From contig JAGMCJ010000205.1 of the NCBI GenBank assembly GCA_023129265.1, positions 1-6,605 of the forward strand: a stretch of 6,605 nt of DNA. The letters are read 5' to 3'. Each line of letters starts with the position of its first letter. Within the stretch, counting starts at the first letter, position 1. The position numbers and the translations under genes are program-made. The DNA comes from Thermoplasmata archaeon. Its GTDB lineage: Archaea > Thermoplasmatota > Thermoplasmata > RBG-16-68-12 > JAGMCJ01. The notes under the pieces were generated by a model. That model saw nothing but the letters and a program-made list of their open reading frames with translations, was not told where the DNA came from and searched no databases. Shown piece by piece: positions 1-5,462 of this stretch.

Positions 1-481
1 CAGATGGTACTGCCATACGTGCAGGTCCTACCTGCCCGCCGGGAAGCCAGCGGTCGTCGTGAAGAAAAGGCCCGCAAAGAAATGCCCGACATGCGGAGAG
101 GACCTTACGTACGTAGAGAAGTACGACAGGTACTATTGCTACGTCTGCGCGAAGTACGCCCTTAAGGAGGTTCCCGCCAAGGCAGCTCGTCCGGCCGTGG
201 TCGCTGTACCAGTGGGGAGATCTGGAAGCGCGAGAGCCGGGATTGCCATGATAGCGACCGGAGCCACGTTCTTCCTGGTTTCCGGACTACTGACACTGTT
301 CATCGCCATGGGAATGATCTCTGATTTCTCCTTCTATGAGAGCTCCGGTCGGATAATCACTCTGTACGGCATGTTCCTCACTCCGGTCTGGTTCGACCTG
401 TTCTTGTTCCTTGGCATCGTCTTCGTTCTGTTCGGTGTCGTCGCAGGTCTTGTCGCCACAACGAGTCCCAAGAGGAGATAG
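1..481 (+). CDS. Zinc-ribbon membrane protein, 5' end outside the window
   Basis: The reading frame is open from base 2 to the TAG at 479-481, so the gene enters from the left edge. A GTG at 59 could be called as a start, but the codons before it read RWYCHTCRSYLP, which is the second half of a zinc ribbon. The real start therefore lies outside. Visible residues (159): the C-x2-C of a first ribbon at 4/7, a complete second ribbon with CPTC at 28/31 and CYVC at 46/49, an Ala/Val/Pro linker, then two hydrophobic helices (about 78-104 and 132-154) and a basic PKRR end. This suggests cytoplasmic zinc ribbons tethered to the membrane by a two-helix anchor with both termini inside. Such ribbons bind Zn and often mediate protein contacts, but no specific function can be assigned. 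RaSEA starts 39 bases downstream. The gene, frame and zinc ligands are secure; the role is unknown. Confidence 0.85.
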   Translation, partial: RWYCHTCRSYLPAGKPAVVVKKRPAKKCPTCGEDLTYVEKYDRYYCYVCAKYALKEVPAKAARPAVVAVPVGRSGSARAGIAMIATGATFFLVSGLLTLFIAMGMISDFSFYESSGRIITLYGMFLTPVWFDLFLFLGIVFVLFGVVAGLVATTSPKRR

Positions 482-483
482 CC

Positions 484-494
484 AAGTATTTTTG
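484..494 (+). promoter_or_regulatory. Possible TATA-type promoter for RaSEA (leaderless)
   Basis: The motif CCAAGTATTTTTG sits just after the preceding stop codon. Its T-run ends 28 bases before the RaSEA ATG at 521. Archaeal TATA boxes lie about 25-30 bases before the transcription start, so transcription would begin at or next to the ATG. The absence of any SD-like purine run before 521 agrees with a leaderless mRNA. The box is not a perfect consensus. Confidence 0.35.
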
Positions 495-520
495 CCTCCT
501 GAGACATTCGAGTTCGCGCA

Positions 521-1534
521 ATGACATTGGAGAACATCATCAGACGGTTCAGGAAGCCGGGGAAAGGGAGTCCTAAGAGGTTCGTCTCAGCTTGGACGGA
601 GCAGGAGGTCCTGGACGGCGAGGTAACGGACTGCTTTGTCGTCGTTCTTCGAACAAAGGGCTGCTATTGGTCCAGAGTGAGCGGGTGTTCCATGTGCGGG
701 TACATCAACGACTGCGCCGAGGAAGCCCCTCCAGAAGACGTCATCGCACAGTTCGAGGAGGCCATGGAACGCCATGCCGGTCAGAGGTTCCTGAAGATTT
801 ATACGTCGGGGAGCTTCCTGGACGATGACGAGATCGGGGTCGGTGCGATTCAGCATATCCTAACCACTGCACTTACCAGGGCCGATGGGGTGCTCATCGA
901 GAGCAGACCGGAATTCATTACTAGGGAGCGCCTTGAAGGTCTGCCTGACTCAGGCAGAATCGAGATAGCCATAGGCCTTGAGTCAGCGAACGATGTGGTT
1001 CTCCGGAACTCGATTAATAAGAAGATGGACTTCGGCGACTTCAGGAAGGCGTGCGAGCTTTGCCAGGACATGGGAATGGCAACACGGGCCTACATCCTGG
1101 TCAAACCCCCGTTCCTCACGGAGAAAGAGGCGATCACGGATGCAGCTTCGACCGCGCGGTCGGCGTCCAGTCTCGTTGACACGATTTCCCTCAACCCTGT
1201 CAATGTTCAAAGGAACACGCTCGTGGAATTCCTGTGGAAGAGGGGCGAGTACCGACCTCCTTGGCTGTGGACTGTCTTGGAGGTCCTCGATCAGGCCGAG
1301 GATGTGGATTCGCGCGTGGTCGTTTCCACGGCGGGAGCCGGCAGCAGGAGAGGTGCCCATAACTGCGGTCAGTGTGATTCGGCAATCGTCGATTTTCTCC
1401 GCGAGTTCTCAACGGACAGTTCAGTGGACCCGCCAGATCCGAGATGCGAGTGTCGGGAGCAGTGGCTCGATCTCCTGGACGTACAAGGACCTATGCAGTG
1501 CTCAGCGAATCCTCACTCGTTCTTCGACAGATAG
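521..1534 (+). CDS. raSEA: Archaeosine synthase radical SAM subunit RaSEA
   Basis: RaSEA is the radical S-adenosylmethionine partner of ArcS in archaeosine (G+) synthesis at position 15 of tRNA. In the known pathway ArcS adds lysine to preQ0 in tRNA, and RaSEA cleaves that adduct to leave the formamidine of archaeosine. The 337-residue protein shows a CX7CX2C cluster for the [4Fe-4S] centre (C48, C56, C59, in GCYWSRVSGCSMCGY), a TSGSFLDDDE segment (95-104), ESRPEF (127-132), AIGLESAND (150-158) and KPPFLTE (195-201). These are the landmarks of the TIGR01210 family. The C-terminal region has C282-x2-C285 and C309-x-C311, a likely extra metal site. The length is normal. The ATG at 521 is the first start after the upstream stop and gives a family-like N-terminus. 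There is no SD, so initiation is probably leaderless. ArcS itself is not in the window. The main alternative would be another radical SAM family, which the combined motifs make unlikely. Confidence 0.88.
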   Translation: MTLENIIRRFRKPGKGSPKRFVSAWTEQEVLDGEVTDCFVVVLRTKGCYWSRVSGCSMCGYINDCAEEAPPEDVIAQFEEAMERHAGQRFLKIYTSGSFLDDDEIGVGAIQHILTTALTRADGVLIESRPEFITRERLEGLPDSGRIEIAIGLESANDVVLRNSINKKMDFGDFRKACELCQDMGMATRAYILVKPPFLTEKEAITDAASTARSASSLVDTISLNPVNVQRNTLVEFLWKRGEYRPPWLWTVLEVLDQAEDVDSRVVVSTAGAGSRRGAHNCGQCDSAIVDFLREFSTDSSVDPPDPRCECREQWLDLLDVQGPMQCSANPHSFFDR

Positions 1535-1541
1535 CTTTTTG
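1532..1541 (+). promoter_or_regulatory. Possible T-rich promoter element for the DUF5611-like gene
   Basis: The motif TAGCTTTTTG overlaps the RaSEA stop codon, and its T-run ends 25 bases before the ATG at 1565. The position resembles the element ahead of RaSEA, and no SD precedes the ATG (the leader ends in a pyrimidine stretch). This would allow a separate leaderless transcript. Read-through from RaSEA, 30 bases upstream, is equally possible. Confidence 0.25.
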
Positions 1542-1564
1542 GCGGGGTCCCTCTTTCTCCCCTC

Positions 1565-1876
1565 ATGCGCCACTATCCTATCAAGAGGGGAAACAAAGAG
1601 AACTTGCAGTCGGACAACCTTCGCGCTCTGGTGACGGAGAGCTTCGGCGACTGCTCAGAGGAGGAGGGTAGACTCACCGCATCCTTCGGTGCCCTAAAGC
1701 ACATCTCCGTCTGGACCGACGGAAAGGACTTGACAATCGACACGGAAATGGATGCGTCCGTTCCGGATGATGTTGCGATGGAGACCATAAAACGATTCAA
1801 TGATTTCCTTAACAGGACGACTGGCTATACGTCCAAGGAAAGAAAGAAGAGGGCGGAAAAAGAAGCCAAGAAGTAG
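1565..1876 (+). CDS. Small DUF5611-like archaeal protein, function unknown
   Basis: A 103-residue soluble protein with no signal peptide or membrane segment. It begins MRHYPIKRGN, has a central alternating strand region (TASFGALKHISVWTDG, 38-53) followed by DLTIDTEMDAS (55-65), then a helix with KRFNDFLNRTTGYT (76-89) and a highly charged, lysine-rich C-terminus (about 90-103). From memory this arrangement (KRG near the N-terminus, GAL...W.DGK.L.IDTE, RF..FL...TGYT.KER) matches the archaeal family DUF5611; that assignment rests on recall, not a search. The family has no established function. The basic tail would suit nucleic-acid or ribosome contact, but that is inference. It lies 30 bases after RaSEA on the same strand and faces the ribosomal operon end-on. 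The ATG at 1565 lacks an SD, suggesting leaderless translation or coupling to RaSEA. Confidence 0.8.
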   Translation: MRHYPIKRGNKENLQSDNLRALVTESFGDCSEEEGRLTASFGALKHISVWTDGKDLTIDTEMDASVPDDVAMETIKRFNDFLNRTTGYTSKERKKRAEKEAKK

Positions 1877-1960
1877 TGGCGCTCAGCACTCAAGATCTTC
1901 GTCATCGCCCTCAGGCTCAGATCGCCTTTCTCATCACGACTACTGAGTGTAAATCGGCGC

Positions 1961-2005
1961 GCCTAGCCCGCCGGAACTGCAGCACGGAGCTGGAGGGAGC
2001 TAGGC
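1961..2005. repeat. Inverted repeat in the convergent gap at the rpl12 stop
   Basis: GCCTAGC at 1961-1967 pairs exactly with GCTAGGC at 1999-2005. One base inside the stem, GG/CC can extend it past a bulge. The 31-base interior contains a smaller CAGC (1979-1982) / GCTG (1989-1992) hairpin with a five-base loop. The right arm includes the first base of the rpl12 stop codon on the minus strand. It could be a 3'-end structure for either convergent transcript. No tRNA or protein gene is visible in 1877-2004. A 7-bp repeat with a long loop may be chance. Confidence 0.4.
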
Positions 2006-2310
2006 TATCCGAACAGTGCTCCCAGACCGGCGGCCGCCTCTTCTTCGCTGACCTCTTTCTTCTCTTCCTTCTTTTCTTTCTTCTTCTCCTCTTTCTCGGG
2101 CGCTGCGGCTTCAGGTGCTGCAGCGGCGGGCACGGAGAACGCGGTTGACATTGCCTCTTCGATGTCGACGCCTTCGAGCGATGCGGTCAGAGCTTTCACC
2201 CTGGTGGGGTCCGGCTTGACACCTGCAGCCTTCAGGACCTTTTCGACGCTGTCTTCCGTTATCTCCTTTCCTACCGAGTGGAGGAGCATTGCCGAGTAGA
2301 CATATTCCAT
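2005..2310 (-). CDS. rpl12: Ribosomal P1-type stalk protein (archaeal L12)
   Basis: This is the dimeric stalk protein that, with L10, recruits and stimulates translational GTPases on the large subunit. The 101-residue product has the family N-terminus [18 protein letters not shown] (L10-binding and dimerisation helices), a [12 protein letters not shown] segment (30-41), an Ala/Pro hinge (60-71), a long alternating Lys/Glu linker (72-90) and the GLGALFG tail (95-101) that archaeal and eukaryotic stalks use to contact the elongation factors. The length is typical. The frame is open for another 51 Arg-rich codons upstream, but the ATG at 2310 gives the family N-terminus and has a strong SD, GGAGGTGA at 2315-2322 with a 4-base spacer, so that start is firm. 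It is the last gene of the minus-strand cluster, 19 bases after rpl10. Confidence 0.97.
   Translation of the reverse strand: MEYVYSAMLLHSVGKEITEDSVEKVLKAAGVKPDPTRVKALTASLEGVDIEEAMSTAFSVPAAAAPEAAAPEKEEKKKEKKEEKKEVSEEEAAAGLGALFG
2008..2067 (-). repeat. Stalk-tail repeat, copy in rpl12
   Basis: The last 20 codons of rpl12 match the last 20 codons of rpl10 (2333-2392) at about three quarters of bases and 18 of 20 residues, ending [13 protein letters not shown] here and [13 protein letters not shown] there. The two copies are direct repeats 325 bases apart. This shared tail is a known property of archaeal stalk proteins. Confidence 0.85.
2037..2100 (+). terminator. Candidate T/C-rich terminator for the plus-strand genes
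   Basis: Read on the plus strand, this stretch is almost entirely pyrimidine, with repeated CTTCTT, TTTCTT and CTTTT runs. It is the antisense of the Lys/Glu linker of L12. Archaeal transcription commonly ends at U-rich tracts without a required hairpin, so RNA polymerase leaving the DUF5611-like gene would meet a suitable signal 160-220 bases past its stop. The tract is interrupted by C, which weakens the case. Confidence 0.25.
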
Positions 2311-2314
2311 TCGT

Positions 2315-2322
2315 TCACCTCC
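2315..2322 (-). promoter_or_regulatory. Strong Shine-Dalgarno of rpl12
   Basis: GGAGGTGA on the minus strand lies 4 bases before the ATG at 2310. It is the strongest SD in the window. It fits the need for several L12 copies per ribosome and rules out the longer upstream reading of the frame. Confidence 0.85.
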
Positions 2323-2329
2323 GTGATTC

Positions 2330-3325
2330 TCATCCGAAAAGCGCACCAAGACCCGAGGCGGCCTCTTCCTCGGAGACCTCCTTCTCTTCTTCCTTCTTCT
2401 CCTCGTCGGGCTTCTCTTCTGGTTCGCGCTTCTTTCTTGTTGTGAGCTTCTCCTTGAGCTCATCGTCGAGAGCGTCGGGAATCCGCGAGGACAGGCTGAG
2501 CATCTGCCCGTGAGCCTTCTGCAACAGAAGCTCCGCCGTCTTCTTCGTCAAGATTCCAGAGGCCATGGCCACATTCAGCGCTCTCTGTTCCGCCTGGACT
2601 ATAAGGGGTTCGATGGTCCGATCCGTGACGTAGTGTACGAACATCGCCAGGTTCATCGACCTGCATATCGCATCGGACAGGCGCGACATGAATTCGACCT
2701 CATCGATTCTGAGGTCTTCTGGCGAGAAGATCAACCCGTTCTCGTAGACTCCCGTCAAATTCAGTCCTACGATGATAGGATAGATCTCGAGGCGCGTGAG
2801 AACCTGAGCCACCTGCCTGGGTATCTTCTCCCCTTTCTTTACGAGGAGCGTGTCCTTCTTGATGACCACCTTGCCTCCGTCGATCGAGGCAGGTAGCCCT
2901 GCTCTCTGGAGCTCGCTCATGATCGGTCCTGGCTTGAAAGGTGTGTCTCCTTCCTTGACGAGAATGTCCTCGGGGCACACTTCTCCACCCTTGGCGGGCG
3001 CTTTCGTCTTCGTGGACTCCGTTTCCTTGTAGAGCTTGAAGGGATTAAGATCTGTCAGCACGAATGCCACTTGCCCGCTCAAGTGGTCCGCGAGCTGTTC
3101 GATGCCCTCCCTGCTCTCCGTGAGCCTGGTCAGTGAGTGTTGAATCAGGCTCTTCTTGGAGACTATGATCCTGACTCTCCCTCTCAACCTCTGGCGGATG
3201 TGCTGGAGCTGCGGAGCGGGTATTCCCTTGACATCCGCGATCGCGACAACCTGACTCTCAGTGACTGCAGTGGCCAGTTCCTCGACCTTTCGGACTTTCC
3301 ATTCAGACACTTCCACCGTAGCCAT
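2330..3325 (-). CDS. rplP0: Ribosomal protein L10 (archaeal P0, stalk base)
   Basis: L10/P0 binds 23S rRNA next to L11 and carries the L12 dimers of the stalk. The 331-residue product has the N-terminal rRNA-binding domain ([11 protein letters not shown] at 7-17, [19 protein letters not shown] at 26-44, RIIVSKKSL at 52-60). An archaeal insertion domain follows (about 110-185, including [17 protein letters not shown] at 130-146 and the [13 protein letters not shown] region). Then come the helical spine that docks L12 dimers (about 210-290), a Lys/Glu linker and the GLGALFG tail. Length is normal. The ATG at 3325 is preferred; a GTG directly before it (3326-3328) is in frame and would add one residue. 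The GAGGTG just upstream abuts the ATG, and the rpl1 stop TGA lies only 4 bases before it, so translation is probably coupled to rpl1. Confidence 0.97.
   Translation of the reverse strand: MATVEVSEWKVRKVEELATAVTESQVVAIADVKGIPAPQLQHIRQRLRGRVRIIVSKKSLIQHSLTRLTESREGIEQLADHLSGQVAFVLTDLNPFKLYKETESTKTKAPAKGGEVCPEDILVKEGDTPFKPGPIMSELQRAGLPASIDGGKVVIKKDTLLVKKGEKIPRQVAQVLTRLEIYPIIVGLNLTGVYENGLIFSPEDLRIDEVEFMSRLSDAICRSMNLAMFVHYVTDRTIEPLIVQAEQRALNVAMASGILTKKTAELLLQKAHGQMLSLSSRIPDALDDELKEKLTTRKKREPEEKPDEEKKEEEKEVSEEEAASGLGALFG
2333..2392 (-). repeat. Stalk-tail repeat, copy in rpl10
   Basis: Partner of the repeat in rpl12 at 2008-2067. It encodes [20 protein letters not shown], which differs from the L12 tail at only two residues. 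Silent differences at many third positions show that the copies are old rather than recently exchanged. Confidence 0.85.
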
Positions 3326-3329
3326 CACC

Positions 3330-3968
3330 TCACATAATCTTGACAGCAGGTCCCATCGTCGTCTTCACGTACGCCGATTCGATGTTGTCCTTTCCCCTCT
3401 CGAGTCGTGAGACCAGCCGCTTCATGATCTCGTCCAGATTGTCGGCGAGGTCCTCGGGCGACATGCTTTTGGTCCCCACTGGGGCATGGAACGTCCTCCT
3501 GTCCTTCGTTCTTATCTTCACGGTCCTCTTCATGCTCTCGATCATCGGCTTGGGGTCGGCTCCTGGCGGAATTGGCTTGGGCATCTTCCCCCTCGTTGCC
3601 AGTATCACTCCCAGGCGCTTGCCTATCGTGGGCATGAGCGGGGCTTCCGCGAGGAAGAAATCAATCGACCCTGCGATCTTTCGCGCCCTCCTCTTGTCGT
3701 CTGCCAGGTCCTCAATATCCTCGGGCCCGAATATCATGTCCGCGGAGCCCTTCGCCTTCACAGCGAGCTCCCCCGTGGCGAAAATCGCTATCCTGACCTG
3801 CCTGCCCCTGCCTTTCGGAAGAAGGATCTCCTCCTCTATCCTGTTCTTGGGCACGGAGAGGTCCACATCTTTGAGATTCACTGCGATTTCAACGCTCTCC
3901 TCAAAATTCCTCTGCTTGGAAGCTTCGATCGCCTTCCTTATCGCCTCAACCGTTTCTTTCTCGACCAA
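3330..3968 (-). CDS. rpl1: Ribosomal protein L1
   Basis: L1 forms the mobile L1 stalk at the E site of the large subunit and in several prokaryotes represses its own operon by binding the mRNA. The 212-residue product shows the L1 landmarks: FEESVEIAVNLKDVDLS (22-38), LPKGRGRQVRIAIFA (50-64) and FFLAEAPLMPTIGKRLG followed by the RGKMPKPIPP stretch (104-135), then TVKIRTKDRRTFHAPVGT (149-166), typical of the archaeal form. The start is a TTG at 3966-3968. No ATG or GTG occurs in frame between it and the upstream stop, and GGGAGGT at 3975-3981 sits 6 bases before it. It has its own promoter about 70-80 bases upstream, and its stop lies 4 bases before the rpl10 ATG. No L1-binding site in the leader could be recognised with confidence. 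Confidence 0.97.
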   Translation of the reverse strand: MVEKETVEAIRKAIEASKQRNFEESVEIAVNLKDVDLSVPKNRIEEEILLPKGRGRQVRIAIFATGELAVKAKGSADMIFGPEDIEDLADDKRRARKIAGSIDFFLAEAPLMPTIGKRLGVILATRGKMPKPIPPGADPKPMIESMKRTVKIRTKDRRTFHAPVGTKSMSPEDLADNLDEIMKRLVSRLERGKDNIESAYVKTTMGPAVKIM

Positions 3969-3974
3969 ACAGAG

Positions 3975-3981
3975 ACCTCCC
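3975..3981 (-). promoter_or_regulatory. Shine-Dalgarno that fixes the TTG start of rpl1
   Basis: GGGAGGT on the minus strand lies 6 bases before the TTG at 3968. With no other usable start in frame upstream, it decides that rpl1 begins with the rare codon TTG. A strong SD with a weak start codon is a common way to set the initiation rate. Confidence 0.8.
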
Positions 3982-4036
3982 GTAGTGCAAGCGGCCTTGG
4001 CCTCCTACAGTGGGAAACTGCATATCCAGTGCTCGG

Positions 4037-4050
4037 ATATAAGTCTTTGG
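4037..4050 (-). promoter_or_regulatory. Archaeal BRE/TATA promoter of the rpl1-rpl10-rpl12 unit
   Basis: On the minus strand the gap between rpl11 and rpl1 reads CCAAAGACTTATATCC: an A-rich BRE (CCAAAG, about 4045-4050) directly before a TATA box (CTTATAT, 4037-4043), starting 4 bases after the rpl11 stop. Transcription would start near 4012-4016, leaving a leader of about 45 bases that contains the rpl1 SD. This matches the separate L1-L10-L12 transcripts known in halophilic and methanogenic archaea. Confidence 0.75.
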
Positions 4051-4054
4051 ATTC

Positions 4055-4543
4055 TCAATCCCCCGTGAGCACTCCGTCGTAGACGCCCTCTTTGATGTCC
4101 TTCTGCATGTCCTTGGGGTCTTTCTCCTCCACTGTGACGCCCATGGAGACACAGGATCCTATTATCTCGAGCGCCCTCTCCTTCTCCTTCTTGCCGAGCA
4201 TCGACGGCTTCTTCATCTCTGCAATCTTCTTGACCTGCTCGATTGTCAGGTCGCCGATTCGCGTCCGCGGGGCGTCCCCGGACCCTTTCTCCACTCCCAT
4301 CTCTTTAAGTATCAGCGCCGAGGTCGGGGGCGTTCCCACTTCCACCTCAAACGCCTTCGTGGATGAGTCAACTGTGAGCGTGACCGGGACTTTCATCCCC
4401 TCGAACTGCTTCGTCTTCTCGTTTATGGAGTTGATGACATCCATTATGTTGACTCCCATCGGACCAAGGGCTGGCCCAAGAGGGGGTCCGGCAGAAGCCT
4501 GCCCTCCGTCAACGAGAACCTTGAGAACCTCGGCCAATATCAC
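4055..4543 (-). CDS. rpl11: Ribosomal protein L11
   Basis: L11 binds the GTPase-associated centre of 23S rRNA at the base of the stalk, next to L10. The 162-residue product has the signature [20 protein letters not shown] (13-32), the [13 protein letters not shown] segment (71-83) and the C-terminal RNA-binding domain with [13 protein letters not shown] (96-108) and [18 protein letters not shown] (122-139). Length is typical for archaea. The GTG at 4541-4543 overlaps the spt5 stop in a GTGA arrangement (4 bases shared), with a purine-rich GAGGGAGGA just upstream inside spt5, so translation is coupled to spt5. The promoter of rpl1 begins immediately after this gene. Confidence 0.97.
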   Translation of the reverse strand: MILAEVLKVLVDGGQASAGPPLGPALGPMGVNIMDVINSINEKTKQFEGMKVPVTLTVDSSTKAFEVEVGTPPTSALILKEMGVEKGSGDAPRTRIGDLTIEQVKKIAEMKKPSMLGKKEKERALEIIGSCVSMGVTVEEKDPKDMQKDIKEGVYDGVLTGD

Positions 4544-5445
4544 TCCTCCCTCTCTTCCTTCTGGATTACCCTAACGCTGTCTCCCCTCACAGTGACCGGT
4601 ATGGGAACGACGGCTTCGAAGAGCTCGACGGTAATCTCCTCCTTGGCCTCATCGATCTGTTGGACCCTGGCCTTCTCGCCCTTGAACGGTCCTGCGATGA
4701 GCTCGACAATATCGCCTTCGATGATTCCAGACACGAGAGGTTTGGGCGCTAGGAAATGATCAATCTCTGAGAGCGACGTTTCTCCTTTCACGACGCCCCG
4801 GGCCCTCCGGATGCCTTTGACCACCTCCTCGAGCCTGTCTGGGTTTATCGTCTCAACGAGCACATAGCCCCTGAGGGTCGTCGGCGACAGGACGGAGAAT
4901 ATCCCGGTCTTCGGGGACTTCGCTCTCGCGGCGACGGAGTCCGCAACGCTCTTCTCATGACCTATGGATGTCTTGACGGCCATTATCATCTGCCTGACGG
5001 TCGTGGATATCGTTTTCATGTCGGAAAGGGCTGGATCTCCTCTTGAGGTGGCAATAGCCACCACGTTGAGACGGTCACCGTACTTCGGTCCCCTCGGGGC
5101 GAGCACGTTCAACGTGAATTCCTTCTTCTCGTGCGATCTCATCTCGATCTCCCTTTCCGTCTCCTCGGTCAGCGTGATGTCCCACAGATCCTTGAAGAGT
5201 CCCTCGATCTTGACGGTCCACTCAGAGTGCTCTCCTTCCTCCTCCTCTGCATACATGAGGTCGAGCTTGAGGTGAACGGTGTCCTCGCTATCGCCAAGGT
5301 TCTCCAGCGTCATCTCGAAGTCATTGGACGAGCCCGACGTGACCACCAGAGTGGTCTCCTCGCACGTGAGTGCGATTCCGAAGCGCTCGGACCGTTCCTC
5401 GGGTTCCTCCTTTTCCTCCTCTTCCTCTACTTCAAAAACTCCCAC
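4540..5445 (-). CDS. spt5: Transcription elongation factor Spt5 (NusG-like) with an Ig-like N-terminal extension
   Basis: Spt5, with Spt4, clamps RNA polymerase and aids elongation and coupling to translation. The C-terminal half is standard: an NGN domain starting [17 protein letters not shown] (153-169), with LRGYVLVE (191-198) and [12 protein letters not shown] (208-219), then a KOW domain with [19 protein letters not shown] (243-261). Ordinary archaeal Spt5 proteins begin at about residue 153 and have roughly 145-155 residues; this one has 301. Ahead of NGN lie an acidic leader (5-20, almost all Glu) and a beta-rich domain (about 21-152) with [19 protein letters not shown], a WDITLT strand, [19 protein letters not shown] and [11 protein letters not shown]. 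That pattern resembles the NEW3/CARDB-type Ig-like domains of surface proteins, but there is no signal peptide. The GTG at 5445 has AGGGAGA at 5454-5460, 8 bases upstream. The internal ATG at 4989 lacks a good SD, so the long form is favoured. Confidence 0.92.
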   Translation of the reverse strand: MGVFEVEEEEEKEEPEERSERFGIALTCEETTLVVTSGSSNDFEMTLENLGDSEDTVHLKLDLMYAEEEEGEHSEWTVKIEGLFKDLWDITLTEETEREIEMRSHEKKEFTLNVLAPRGPKYGDRLNVVAIATSRGDPALSDMKTISTTVRQMIMAVKTSIGHEKSVADSVAARAKSPKTGIFSVLSPTTLRGYVLVETINPDRLEEVVKGIRRARGVVKGETSLSEIDHFLAPKPLVSGIIEGDIVELIAGPFKGEKARVQQIDEAKEEITVELFEAVVPIPVTVRGDSVRVIQKEEREE

Positions 5446-5453
5446 TGGATCAA

Positions 5454-5460
5454 TCTCCCT
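5454..5460 (-). promoter_or_regulatory. Shine-Dalgarno supporting the long spt5 start
   Basis: AGGGAGA on the minus strand lies 8 bases before the GTG at 5445, within the 17-base gap after secE. The internal ATG at 4989, where the usual archaeal Spt5 would begin, is preceded by ACCGTCAGGCAG, a poor SD. This contrast is the main evidence that the N-terminal extension is translated. Confidence 0.6.
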
Positions 5461-5462
5461 GG

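Noticed and set aside
978..1634. A 218-codon plus-strand frame overlapping RaSEA
   Set aside because: Arg/Ser-rich shadow of the RaSEA frame. RaSEA retains all catalytic motifs, so there is no frameshift to explain.
1887..1949. CACTCA / TGAGTG inverted repeat
   Set aside because: Six bases with a loop of about 50; too short and distant to separate from chance.
1877..2004. tRNA or other small RNA gene in the convergent gap
   Set aside because: No T-arm GTTCRANNC motif, acceptor stem or CCA-adjacent pattern was found on either strand; only the inverted repeat stands out.
1876..2148. A 90-codon plus-strand frame after the DUF5611-like gene
   Set aside because: Its second half is the antisense of the L12 linker (Leu/Phe run from CTT/TTC repeats), and no family or start signal is visible.
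2311..2463. Arg-rich N-terminal extension of L12 (51 codons)
   Set aside because: It overlaps the 3' end of rpl10 in another frame, and the SD at 2315-2322 plus the family N-terminus [10 protein letters not shown] place the start at 2310.
4008..4020. CAGT-GGGAA-ACTG hairpin in the rpl1 leader
   Set aside because: A 4-bp stem lying at the predicted transcription start; too weak to call an L1 regulatory structure.
3340..4068. A 242-codon open frame on the plus strand opposite rpl1
   Set aside because: It is antisense to L1, which has unmistakable family motifs. The hypothetical product is Ser/Leu-rich without recognisable domains, as expected of a shadow frame in GC-rich coding DNA.
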